Below are positions 1-7,220 of a stretch of 20,698 nucleotides of DNA, in pieces (position 1 is the stretch's first letter; each line of letters begins with the position of its first letter). A program made the translations under genes and the position numbers. The stretch is from JBOGEN01 sp050743265 (GTDB taxonomy: Bacteria; Actinomycetota; Actinomycetes; JBOGEN01): contig JBOGEN010000001.1 of NCBI GenBank assembly GCA_050743265.1, positions 1-20,698 on the forward strand, read 5' to 3'. Under the pieces are notes generated by a model that did no database searches, was not told where the DNA came from, and saw only the letters and a list, made by a program, of their open reading frames with translations.

Positions 1-3
1 GGG

Positions 4-321
4 CTAGTCCTCGCTCTCCCGGTACACGTCGACGAGCGTGCGCGCCTGCATCGCAAGCTCCGGGTCGTCCGGCCCGGTGACCCGGACGGAGACGACGCCG
101 CTCCCGGCGGCCTGGGCGAGGCGGACCTCGACCGGGCGTTCGCCGGGGAACGGGTGGACGTACCAGCTGTCCGGACCGCTGTCGTCCGTCGCCTCCAGCG
201 CGGCCAGGAGCCTGTCCCAGTCGGCGCTGTCGAACTCACAGCCGACGTAGCGGCCCAGCAGCGAGAGCAGCGGCCGTACGTTGCGGTCCCTGACCGACCC
301 TTCGGCAAGTTGCGACGCCAT
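4..321 (-). CDS. Hypothetical protein, 105 aa
   Basis: A complete frame from ATG at 321-319 to a TAG read from 4-6. I do not recognise the family. The product is small, acidic and soluble, with no signal peptide or membrane segment. It has mixed alpha/beta character: a helical N-terminal half around residues 15-45, and a second half with a strand-like V-E-V-R-L and V-V-S-V-R-V pattern. The start has no obvious Shine-Dalgarno sequence. It is divergent from the Lrp-type regulator at 448 and shares a 126-base intergenic region with it, so that regulator could control it. This is inference from position only. GC-rich third positions support this strand over the overlapping plus-strand frames. Confidence 0.7.
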   Translation of the reverse strand: MASQLAEGSVRDRNVRPLLSLLGRYVGCEFDSADWDRLLAALEATDDSGPDSWYVHPFPGERPVEVRLAQAAGSGVVSVRVTGPDDPELAMQARTLVDVYRESED

Positions 322-373
322 GGACTCGATTGTGACGCGGAGGGTCCGGACAGGGGGCGGCGACCCGCCCTGG

Positions 374-417
374 CGGTCTCGAAGGCGCCTTCACCTGCCA
401 GGATGCGCTCGAGACCG
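374..417. promoter_or_regulatory. Dyad-symmetric candidate operator upstream of the Lrp gene
   Basis: Perfect 9-bp inverted arms CGGTCTCGA (374-382) and TCGAGACCG (409-417) are separated by 26 bases. The left arm overlaps a perfect 12-bp palindrome GAAGGCGCCTTC (381-392). The site lies in the divergent gap between the 105-aa gene and the Lrp gene, about 30 bases before the GTG. Lrp/AsnC proteins commonly autoregulate through dyad sites in such gaps. Assigning it to this regulator is inference. Confidence 0.4.
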
Positions 418-447
418 GCGGTTCCCTGTCGGGCGAGGAGGATCTCC

Positions 448-900
448 GTGCGTCTGGACGCCGTGGACACGCAGATCGTTGCGTTGCTGCTCGAGAACGC
501 CCGCGCCAGCTACAGCGAGGTCGGGCACGAGGTCGGGCTCTCGGCCCCGGCCGTGAAGCGGCGGGTCGACCGCCTGGTCTCGACCGGTGCGGTGAAGGGG
601 TTCGCCGCCCTCGTCGACCCCGCCGCCCTGGGCTGGACGACCGAGGCGTACGTCGAGCTGTTCTGCCGGGGCAAGACCGCCCCGGCGGAGATCCGTGCCG
701 CCGTGGCCAAGCACCCCGAGGTCGTCTCCGCCTGCACGATCTCCGGCGAGGCGGACGCGCTCGTGCACGTGCTCGCGGCGGACGTGCGCCACTTCGAGCA
801 GGTGCTGGAGAAGATCTCCGCCGAGCCGTTCGTGGTCCGTACGCGCAGCCAGATCGTGCTGTCCCGGCTGCTCTCCCGGATGGGCGTGGCAGCGGAGTAG
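448..900 (+). CDS. Lrp/AsnC family transcriptional regulator
   Basis: A 150-aa protein of normal Lrp/AsnC length. The N-terminal helix-turn-helix lies around residues 4-50, with the typical L-x-E-N-A-R start and the recognition-helix stretch L-S-A-P-A-V-K-R-R. A C-terminal RAM (ligand-binding) domain occupies about 62-140, with the usual strand pattern and a G-E-A-D-A motif. The frame is open far upstream, but GTG at 448 has a strong GAGGAGG (435-441) six bases before it, and translation from there starts exactly at the domain. These proteins bind amino acids and act as octameric DNA-binding regulators. The next gene is ornithine aminotransferase, so arginine/ornithine-responsive control of that gene and of itself is likely. 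That is inference from neighbourhood. Confidence 0.93.
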   Translation: MRLDAVDTQIVALLLENARASYSEVGHEVGLSAPAVKRRVDRLVSTGAVKGFAALVDPAALGWTTEAYVELFCRGKTAPAEIRAAVAKHPEVVSACTISGEADALVHVLAADVRHFEQVLEKISAEPFVVRTRSQIVLSRLLSRMGVAAE

Positions 901-1008
901 ACCGGGCGCGGGAGCCAGGAGACCTCGGCGGAGAGCACACGCAATGATCAGCCGGTCGAACGGGTGACAGACGCAACGAACCGGGCGGAACTGCGCAAGG
1001 GAACCCGC

Positions 1009-1037
1009 TTGGCCGTGCCTCGGCCAGGACTTACCGT
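1009..1037 (+). promoter_or_regulatory. Possible rocD promoter
   Basis: A -35-like TTGGCC (1009-1014) and a -10-like TACCGT (1032-1037) stand 17 bases apart, about 60 bases before the rocD ATG. The -35 overlaps a short inverted repeat TGGCC-N7-GGCCA (1010-1026) that could be a regulator site. In DNA this GC-rich such matches are weak evidence. Confidence 0.25.
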
Positions 1038-1098
1038 GAACTGGCACCCCTCACGTCACCGTCTCGGCGGCCGGACGTGCTCACCCTGGAGGCCGCGC

Positions 1099-2334
1099 AT
1101 GACTGCCACAGACGCGACGCCGACCACGTCGTCGACCGACCCCCTCGCGCTCGAGCACGCCCACGCCGCGCACAACTACCACCCGCTGCCGGTGGTGGTC
1201 CGCGAGGCCGAGGGTGCCTGGGTGACCGACGTCGAGGGCAGCCGCTACCTCGACTGCCTGGCGGCGTACTCGGCCGTGAACTTCGGTCACCGGCACCCGG
1301 CCCTCGTCGCGGCTGCCCGGGCCCAGCTGGACCGGGTCACGCTCACCAGCCGGGCCTTCCACCACGACCAGCTCGGCCCGTTCTGCCGCGACCTCGCCGC
1401 CCTCACCGGCAAGGACATGGTGCTGCCGATGAACACGGGCGTGGAGGCGGTCGAGACCGCCCTCAAGGTCGCCCGCAAGTGGGGCTACGACGTGAAGGGC
1501 GTGCCGGAGGAGTCGGCCAGCATCGTCGTGATGGCGGGCAACTTCCACGGGCGCACGATCTCGGTCGTCTCCTTCTCCACCGACGAGACCGCCCGCGCCG
1601 GCTTCGGCCCGTACACGCCGGGGTTCCGCATCGTGCCGTACGGCGACGCCGCCGCGGCCGAGGCCGCGATCGACGACACCACGGTCGCCGTGCTCGTCGA
1701 GCCGATCCAGGGCGAGGCCGGCGTCATCGTCCCGCCGGACGGGTACCTGACCGCGCTGCGCGAGGTCTGCACGCGGCGGCGTGTCCTGCTCGTCGCGGAC
1801 GAGATCCAGTCCGGCCTGGGCCGTACTGGGCACACGTTCGCCTGCGACCACGAGCAGCTCGTGCCCGACGTGTACGTGCTCGGGAAGGCACTGGGCGGCG
1901 GCATCGTCCCCGTGTCCGCGGTGGCGGCGGACGCCGACGTGCTGGGCGTCATCCACCCGGGCGAGCACGGCAGCACGTTCGGCGGCAACCCGCTCGCCGC
2001 CGCCGTCGGACGCGCGGTGGTGGAGCTGCTCCGCGGCGGGGAGTACCAGCTCCTCGCGCGGCTGCGCGGTGCACGGCTGGACGCGGGCCTTCGCGACCTC
2101 GACGGGCACGGGGTGGTGGCCGTCCGTACGCGCGGGCTGTGGGCCGGCGTCGACGTCGATCCCGCACTCGGCACCGGACGCGAGGTCTGCGAGGCGCTGA
2201 TGCGGCGTGGCGTGCTCGCCAAGGACACGCACGGGTCCACAATCAGGCTCGCTCCGCCGCTGGTGGTCACCGAGCCCGAGGTCGACCTTGCCGTCACGAG
2301 GCTGCGGGAGGCGCTGGGCGACCTCGGAGGGTAA
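1099..2334 (+). CDS. rocD: Ornithine aminotransferase (ornithine-oxo-acid transaminase)
   Basis: A class III PLP-dependent aminotransferase of 411 aa, the usual length. It transfers the delta-amino group of ornithine to 2-oxoglutarate, giving glutamate semialdehyde in arginine/ornithine catabolism in the cytosol. Visible hallmarks are the N-T-G-V-E-A-V-E-T-A motif near residue 113, V-E-P-I-Q-G-E-A-G-V near 199, the PLP-ring aspartate in A-D-E-I-Q-S-G-L-G-R-T-G near 234, and the Schiff-base lysine K263 in Y-V-L-G-K-A-L-G-G-G. The last two motifs are closer to RocD than to ArgD or GabT. The frame extends upstream, but ATG 1099 is preceded by GGAGG (1088-1092), so I take that start. It sits behind an Lrp regulator and directly before an MFS transporter. 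No dimethylargininase gene, a frequent actinobacterial partner, is present here. Confidence 0.93.
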   Translation: MTATDATPTTSSTDPLALEHAHAAHNYHPLPVVVREAEGAWVTDVEGSRYLDCLAAYSAVNFGHRHPALVAAARAQLDRVTLTSRAFHHDQLGPFCRDLAALTGKDMVLPMNTGVEAVETALKVARKWGYDVKGVPEESASIVVMAGNFHGRTISVVSFSTDETARAGFGPYTPGFRIVPYGDAAAAEAAIDDTTVAVLVEPIQGEAGVIVPPDGYLTALREVCTRRRVLLVADEIQSGLGRTGHTFACDHEQLVPDVYVLGKALGGGIVPVSAVAADADVLGVIHPGEHGSTFGGNPLAAAVGRAVVELLRGGEYQLLARLRGARLDAGLRDLDGHGVVAVRTRGLWAGVDVDPALGTGREVCEALMRRGVLAKDTHGSTIRLAPPLVVTEPEVDLAVTRLREALGDLGG

Positions 2335-2342
2335 GGGGGGCG

Positions 2343-3635
2343 ATGAGCAGGGGCCCTCGGCAGGGCAGAGCAGCACGACCTCGCAGCCTGTACCGGCAGG
2401 CGCTGGCGACCCCGGGGGCGATCGGCTTCGTCGTCCCCGGGTTCGTTGGACGCATGTCGATCGCGATGGTGGGCATCGGCCTCGTCCTCCTCGTCTCCTC
2501 GGTCACCGACTCGTACGGCATCGCCGGCGGTGTGGCGGCGACGTTCGCGCTCGCCCAGTCGCTGGCCGGGCCGTTCGTCGGCCGGCTGATGGACCGCCTC
2601 GGGCAGGCGCGCGTGCTGCTCCCCGCGGTGGCCGTACACGCCGGGGCGATGCTCGCCCTCGTCGCCGCCGCGGAGTCGGGCGCCCCGACCTGGACGCTCT
2701 TCGTCGCGGCGGGGATGTCCGGGGCCGCCTTCCCCTCCCTCGGCTCGCTGGTGCGGGCACGCTGGAGCCACCTGCTCGGCCGTCTGAGACCGAGCGCCCT
2801 GGACGCGGCGTACGCGCTGGAGTCCGTGGGCGACGAGGTCATCTTCGTGCTCGGACCCGTGCTCGTCACGGTGCTCTCCACCGAGGTCGAGCGGTCCGCG
2901 GGCGTGCTCGCCGCGCTCGCGTTCACCGTGACGGGCAGCCTGGTGCTCGCCGCGCATCGTGGCTCGGAGCCGCCGGCGTCGGGTGCCTCCGGCGTGCGGG
3001 GGCGCTCGGCGCTGCGCTCGCCCGCGGTCCGTGCGGTGTCGCTCGTCTTCGGCGGCGCCGGTCTCGTGTTCGCCGGCGGCGAGGTGTCGGTCATCGCGTA
3101 CGCCGAGGAGGCGGGGAACAGGTCGGACGCGGGGTGGCTGCTCGCGCTCGTCGCGGTCGGCAGCATGCTCTCCGGGATCGTCTACGGGGCGCGGACGTGG
3201 CGCAGCCCGCTCTGGCGACGGTTCGCCCTGGGCGCGTGCGGGTTCGGCGGCGGCACCGTGCTCATGGCGCTCGCCCCCTCCGTCCCACTGCTCGGCGTGG
3301 CCGCGTTCGTGTTCGGCCTCGGGGTGTCGCCGACGCTCATCCCCGGCTTCGCGCTGATCGCGCGGTACGCGCCCGACGGGCGGCTCACCGAGGCGATGTC
3401 CTGGGCGACGACGATGCTGGGGGTCGGCATCGCGGTCGGCTCGTCGGGTGCCGGACGCGCCGTCGACCTCGCCGGCCCCGGGTACGCCCTCTGGCTGGTC
3501 GCGGTGGCCGGGCTCGCGACCGTGGTGGCCGCAGCGGCCTCGGTGCCGGTCGTCGCCGCAGCCGACCGGGAGCGCACCGGTGAGACGGTCCCGCTCACCG
3601 GCACCGGCGGCGGGGCCTCGGCCCAGGACGGCTAG
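2343..3635 (+). CDS. MFS transporter
   Basis: A 430-aa polytopic membrane protein with about 12 hydrophobic segments from residue 25 to 415, as expected of the major facilitator superfamily. The loop 2-3 signature (motif A form) is visible as G-R-L-M-D-R-L-G-Q-A-R at residues 80-90. The N-terminus is basic and cytosolic; the C-terminal tail is short and polar. The gene starts 8 bases after the rocD stop, with a purine-rich AGGGGGG before ATG 2343, so the two are probably cotranscribed. A role in amino acid or amine transport is suggested only by that linkage. Its TAG stop shares bases with the stop of the convergent acylphosphatase gene. Confidence 0.9.
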   Translation: MSRGPRQGRAARPRSLYRQALATPGAIGFVVPGFVGRMSIAMVGIGLVLLVSSVTDSYGIAGGVAATFALAQSLAGPFVGRLMDRLGQARVLLPAVAVHAGAMLALVAAAESGAPTWTLFVAAGMSGAAFPSLGSLVRARWSHLLGRLRPSALDAAYALESVGDEVIFVLGPVLVTVLSTEVERSAGVLAALAFTVTGSLVLAAHRGSEPPASGASGVRGRSALRSPAVRAVSLVFGGAGLVFAGGEVSVIAYAEEAGNRSDAGWLLALVAVGSMLSGIVYGARTWRSPLWRRFALGACGFGGGTVLMALAPSVPLLGVAAFVFGLGVSPTLIPGFALIARYAPDGRLTEAMSWATTMLGVGIAVGSSGAGRAVDLAGPGYALWLVAVAGLATVVAAAASVPVVAAADRERTGETVPLTGTGGGASAQDG

Positions 3636-3901
3636 CGCACCACGAACCCGTTCAGCCCCTCGGGCCGCTCGTCGGTGACGTCCACCCCGGTGACGGAGGC
3701 CTCCGGTGGGCCTGTACGGGCCCAGCCGACGAGCGCGTCGACGGCAGCGGGCTCGCCCTCGAAGACGGCCTCGACCGAGCCGTCCGGGCAGTTGCGGACC
3801 CAGCCCAGCACGCCCCGTTCGCGGGCCATCCGCCGGCAGGTGTCGCGGAAGAAGACGCCCTGGACGACGCCGCAGACCACGACCCGCTTGCGCACGAGCA
3901 C
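3632..3901 (-). CDS. acyP: Acylphosphatase
   Basis: An 89-aa protein, the normal size for this family. It hydrolyses the carboxyl-phosphate bond of acylphosphates such as 1,3-bisphosphoglycerate and acetyl phosphate. The conserved phosphate-binding loop is V-Q-G-V-F-F-R-D-T-C with the catalytic arginine, and the catalytic asparagine is in G-W-V-R-N-C-P-D-G-S-V-E. The C-terminus F-V-V-R matches the family's final strand. GTG 3901 (V-L-V-R-K-R) is chosen because it gives the family length and has GGCGG upstream; GTG 3895 is the alternative. It begins 10 bases after the VOC gene stops, so the two are probably one transcript. Confidence 0.92.
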   Translation of the reverse strand: MLVRKRVVVCGVVQGVFFRDTCRRMARERGVLGWVRNCPDGSVEAVFEGEPAAVDALVGWARTGPPEASVTGVDVTDERPEGLNGFVVR

Positions 3902-3911
3902 GTCCGCCGCC

Positions 3912-4310
3912 CTAGTGGGAAATGGTGCGCTGGTCGCGGCGCAGGGGGTGGTCGTCCGGCACCTCGACGAGTGCGATCCGCACTCCGTCCGGGTCGGCCA
4001 CCCATCCCTCGACGAGGCCCCAGGGCTCGACGCGGGGCTCGCGCACACTCGTCACCCCGGCGGCCACCAGTCGCGCGTGCTCGGCGCGGACGTCGCGTAC
4101 CTGCAGCCACAACGCCACGCCGTCGCCCGTACGTGAGGTGGCGCGTCCTGAGACCTCGAGCTGACCGGTCCCGCAGAAGTACACGACACCCGGGTCCGCA
4201 GGGTCGCCGAACTCGCGGGCGACGGCGAGGCCCAGCACCTCGCCGTAGAAGTGGCGGCTTCGCACCGGGTCGGTGGGACGGAGCAGGACGCGGCTGGACA
4301 GGACCTCCAT
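3912..4310 (-). CDS. VOC family (glyoxalase/bleomycin-resistance-like) protein
   Basis: A 132-aa vicinal-oxygen-chelate fold protein. The two beta-alpha-beta-beta-beta halves are visible: R-V-L-L-R-P-T-D-P-V-R-S-R-H-F-Y near the start, then the second half leading to W-V-A-D-P-D-G-V-R-I-A-L-V-E. The latter ends in the glutamate that usually binds metal in this fold. Which small molecule it acts on cannot be told. ATG 4310 is taken as start; GTG 4325 and ATG 4319 are in frame and possible. The stop lies 10 bases before the acylphosphatase start on the same strand, and the gene is divergent from the ferritin-like/VIT1 gene. Confidence 0.88.
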   Translation of the reverse strand: MEVLSSRVLLRPTDPVRSRHFYGEVLGLAVAREFGDPADPGVVYFCGTGQLEVSGRATSRTGDGVALWLQVRDVRAEHARLVAAGVTSVREPRVEPWGLVEGWVADPDGVRIALVEVPDDHPLRRDQRTISH

Positions 4311-4357
4311 GCCACCCATCCTCACCCGAGACGCCGCCGCGGTTCGAGACCCCTCTC

Positions 4358-4383
4358 ACGACGGGCGACGCGCTGGCCGTCGT
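4358..4383. promoter_or_regulatory. Inverted repeat in the VOC / VIT1 divergent gap
   Basis: Perfect 7-bp arms ACGACGG (4358-4364) and CCGTCGT (4377-4383) with a 12-base spacer, in the 136-base gap between two divergent genes. It could be an operator or a leader hairpin of the iron-transport gene. It does not resemble a DtxR/IdeR box. No regulator can be assigned. Confidence 0.3.
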
Positions 4384-4446
4384 CCCCGCTCCCTCGGGCG
4401 GAGTGGGGGGATGATGGGACAGGACGGACGGGCACCAGGGGGCACC

Positions 4447-5586
4447 ATGACGAGCCGGACAGGCGGGGACGCGTCCCGGCGGGACCAGGTCAAGCGGTTC
4501 CGCGCCCTGTTGGACGACGAGCGGGAGGCCGCGGCCCTGTACCGCGGTCTGGCCGACCAGTCGACCGGGGACCGGCGCGCGATCTTCGCCGAGCTCGCGG
4601 ACGTCGAGGACCGGCACGCCGAGCACTGGGCGGGCAAGCTCGAGGCGCTCGGGGAGACGGTTCTCCCAGCCTCGGGGCACCGGGTCGGCCTGCGGACCCG
4701 GGTGCTCACCGTGCTGGCCCGGTGGTTCTCCCCGGGTGCCGTGCTGCCCCTGATCGAGCGTGCCGAGCGGGCGGACGCGCTCAAGTACGCCGGTGAGCCC
4801 GAGGCCGCCTCCGGCATGGACCTCGACGAGCGCACCCACGCACGCGTCCTCGCCCGCATCGGCCCGGACGCCGGCGGAGCCGGCATCGTGCGGGGCGAGC
4901 GCTGGCACCGGGGTGACCGGTCCGGGTCGCTGCGCGCGGCCGTGTTCGGGGTCAACGACGGGCTCGTGAGCAACACCGCTCTCGTCATGGGGTTCGCCGG
5001 CTCGACCGGGAACGCGGAGACGATCCTCTTCGCCGGGCTTGCCGGTCTGCTCGCCGGGGCGTTCTCGATGGGTGCGGGGGAGTACGTGTCGGTCTCCAGC
5101 CAGCGCGAGATGTTCGAGCGGGAGATCAGCCTGGAGCGCGAGGAGATCATGGAGATGCCGGAGGGGGAGCAGGCCGAGCTCGCGCTCATCTACCGCGCCA
5201 AGGGCCTCCCGCAGGCCGAGGCCGAGCAGCTGGCGGCACGGCTCATGACCGACCGCCAGGCCGCACTCGACACGATGGCGCGCGAGGAGCTCGGGCTCGA
5301 CCCGAACGAGCTCGGCTCGCCGTGGCGGGTGGCCCTGTCGAGCTTCACCGCGTTCGCCGCGGGCGCGGTCGTCGTCGTGCTGCCCTACCTCGTGGCAGAG
5401 GGGACTGCGGCGCTCACCGCGGCGATCGGGCTGGCCGTCGCCGCACTCCTCGCTGTGGGCGGCTCCATCGGGGTGCTCACCGGACGCTCCGCGCTGCGCG
5501 GTGCCCTGCGCCAGCTCCTCGTGGGGGCCCTCGCCGCGGCCGCCACGTACGTGGTCGGGGCGCTGATCGGGGTCGGCGTGGCCTAG
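4447..5586 (+). CDS. Ferritin-like/VIT1 fusion, probable iron (manganese) transporter of the Mbfa type
   Basis: A 379-aa two-domain protein. Residues 13-140 form a rubrerythrin/ferritin-like four-helix domain with candidate iron ligands E27, E54-x-x-H57, E104/E107 and E128-x-x-H131. Residues 160-379 form a VIT1/CCC1 membrane domain with about five transmembrane helices, the signature F-G-V-N-D-G-L-V-S-N (D171) and M-G-A-G-E-Y (M208, E212), followed by the cytosolic metal-binding loop rich in E and M. In the family, Mbfa proteins export iron with the ferritin-like domain capturing Fe(II); that role here is by homology. ATG 4447 is chosen for its AGGGGG at good spacing; ATGs at 4411 and 4414 are in frame. 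The gene appears monocistronic. Confidence 0.9.
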   Translation: MTSRTGGDASRRDQVKRFRALLDDEREAAALYRGLADQSTGDRRAIFAELADVEDRHAEHWAGKLEALGETVLPASGHRVGLRTRVLTVLARWFSPGAVLPLIERAERADALKYAGEPEAASGMDLDERTHARVLARIGPDAGGAGIVRGERWHRGDRSGSLRAAVFGVNDGLVSNTALVMGFAGSTGNAETILFAGLAGLLAGAFSMGAGEYVSVSSQREMFEREISLEREEIMEMPEGEQAELALIYRAKGLPQAEAEQLAARLMTDRQAALDTMAREELGLDPNELGSPWRVALSSFTAFAAGAVVVVLPYLVAEGTAALTAAIGLAVAALLAVGGSIGVLTGRSALRGALRQLLVGALAAAATYVVGALIGVGVA

Positions 5587-5617
5587 CCGTACGGGCGTGG
5601 CTCGGGCGACCGCTCGC

Positions 5618-6547
5618 TCAGCCCACGTGCGGGAGCACCTCGCGGGCCACCAGCTCGAGGTGAGCGAGGTCGGAGAGGTCGAGCGTCTGGAGGTAGACGC
5701 GGCTCGCCCCGGCCTCGGCGTACTCGCCCAGTCGTGCGACCACCTCGTCAGGCGTCCCGGCAGCGGAGACCGCGCGCAACTCGTCGACGCTCCGGCCGAT
5801 CGCCGCGGCCCGGCGGGCGAGCACGGCCCCGTCCTCGCCGCAGCAGAGCACCAGCGCCACGGAGTAGACCACGTCGTCCGGGTCCCGCCCGGCCGCCTCG
5901 CACGCCGCGCGCACCCGGGCGCCCTGCGTGCGGTACGTGTCGAGGTCGGGGAAGGCGAGGTTGAACTCGTCGGCGAACCGCGCGGCGAGCCGCGGGGTCC
6001 GCGACGCGCCGTACCCGCCGACGATCACCGGCGGACGCGGCTGCTGCACCGGCTTGGGGAGCGCGGGGGAGTCCCGGATCGTGTAGTGCGTGCCGTCGTG
6101 CGAGAAGCGGCCACCCGAGGGCGTCTCCAGCATCCCGGTGACGATCTCGAGCTGCTCGGTGAGCCGGTCGAAGCGCTCACCGACGTCGGGGAACGGCACG
6201 CCGTACGCCGTGTGCTCCGCGGCGTACCAGCCGGCGCCGAGCCCGAGCTCGACGCGCCCGCCGCTCATCTGGTCGACCTGCGCCACCTGGACCGCGAGCA
6301 TGCCCGGCAGGCGGAACGTCGCGGACGTGACGAGCGTGCCGAGGCGGATGCGCGAGGTCTCCCGCGCGATGCCGGCGAGCGTCGTCCACGCGTCGGTGGG
6401 CCCGGGCAGACCGTCGGTCCCCATGCCGAGGAAATGGTCGGACCGGAAGAACGCGTCGAAGCCGAGACGTTCCGTGGCCTGGGCGACGGCGAGCAGGTCG
6501 TCGTACGTCGCGCCCTGCTGCGGTTCGGTGAAGACCCGGAGCTGCAC
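5618..6547 (-). CDS. LLM class F420-dependent oxidoreductase
   Basis: A 309-aa bacterial-luciferase-like TIM-barrel protein. Visible family features are the start Q-L-R-V-F-T-E, F-F-R-S-D-H-F near residue 33, I-R-L-G-T-L-V-T near 67, and the hallmark G-G-R-V-E-L-G-L-G-A-G-W-Y near 95-107, where the flavin or F420 binds. P-P-V-I-V-G-G-Y-G lies near 170. Actinobacterial members of this type usually use F420H2; substrate unknown. GTG 6547 is the start, with AGGA upstream. It lies 35 bases after the YbaK-like gene on the same strand and may be the last gene of the run headed by the radical SAM gene. It converges with the VIT1 gene, leaving 31 bases between stops. Confidence 0.9.
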   Translation of the reverse strand: MQLRVFTEPQQGATYDDLLAVAQATERLGFDAFFRSDHFLGMGTDGLPGPTDAWTTLAGIARETSRIRLGTLVTSATFRLPGMLAVQVAQVDQMSGGRVELGLGAGWYAAEHTAYGVPFPDVGERFDRLTEQLEIVTGMLETPSGGRFSHDGTHYTIRDSPALPKPVQQPRPPVIVGGYGASRTPRLAARFADEFNLAFPDLDTYRTQGARVRAACEAAGRDPDDVVYSVALVLCCGEDGAVLARRAAAIGRSVDELRAVSAAGTPDEVVARLGEYAEAGASRVYLQTLDLSDLAHLELVAREVLPHVG

Positions 6548-6582
6548 CCGGCTGATCCTGCCACGGCGGACAGGCGACCTCG

Positions 6583-7143
6583 TCAGGCAGAGGCAGCCTG
6601 GTCGGCGACGGCGAGGCCCTCCAGGACCAGCGAGCCGGGTAGCTGACCGAGGACGGCCCCGGGCAGCAGCAGCTTCGAGCGACGTAGCCCGCTGCCGACC
6701 ACCACGTGCTCACGCTCGACGACACGAGGGTCGACGAGCACCGGCCAGGTCGCGGGCAGCCCGATCGGGGTGATGCCGCCGTACTCCATGCCGGTCTCGC
6801 GTACGGCGTCGTCCATCGGGGCGAACGACGCCTTGCGGGACTCGAGGTGCCGGCGCACCGTGCCGTTCACGTCGACGCGGGTGGTCGCGAGCACCACGCA
6901 CGCGGCGTACGTGGTGTTGCCTCCGCGGCGTCCGGCCACCACGACGCAGTTCGCCGAGTCCTCCAGGGCGAGGCCGTACCGCGCGCAGAAGTCGGCGGTG
7001 TCCGCCGCGTCCGGGTCGATCTCGGCGACCTCGATCGCGTTCACCGAGGTCGGAGCGGCCCAAGCACCGAGTGCCGCGGAGACGGCCGGGGCGAGCAGGT
7101 CCGGTCTGTCGCGGGCGGGGACGAGCTGGAGTGACTCCGTCAT
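6583..7143 (-). CDS. YbaK/ProX-type aminoacyl-tRNA deacylase domain protein
   Basis: A 186-aa protein with the YbaK/aminoacyl-tRNA editing fold. Conserved features are N-C-V-V-V-A-G-R-R-G, the lysine-containing S-R-K-A-S-F-A that matches the catalytic lysine region, and T-G-M-E-Y-G-G-I-T-P-I-G-L-P, the family's substrate-pocket motif. YbaK and ProX proteins clear mischarged Cys-tRNA(Pro) or Ala-tRNA(Pro) in the cytosol; which tRNA this one edits cannot be read from sequence. ATG 7143 has GAGGG just upstream and is preferred to ATG 7152. It follows the radical SAM gene by 77 bases and precedes the LLM gene by 35 bases on the same strand. Confidence 0.88.
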   Translation of the reverse strand: MTESLQLVPARDRPDLLAPAVSAALGAWAAPTSVNAIEVAEIDPDAADTADFCARYGLALEDSANCVVVAGRRGGNTTYAACVVLATTRVDVNGTVRRHLESRKASFAPMDDAVRETGMEYGGITPIGLPATWPVLVDPRVVEREHVVVGSGLRRSKLLLPGAVLGQLPGSLVLEGLAVADQAASA

Positions 7144-7220
7144 GACCCTCATCCTGACTCACCGATCCTGCGTGGCACTCACCGCGTCACCCGGTGTCAC
7201 TCTCCGTGAGCCCGGCATGG

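Noticed and set aside
1485..2957. Long minus-strand frames opposite rocD and the MFS gene
   Set aside because: Arginine/histidine-rich or serine-rich shadow translations with no domain; the plus-strand genes carry clear family motifs.
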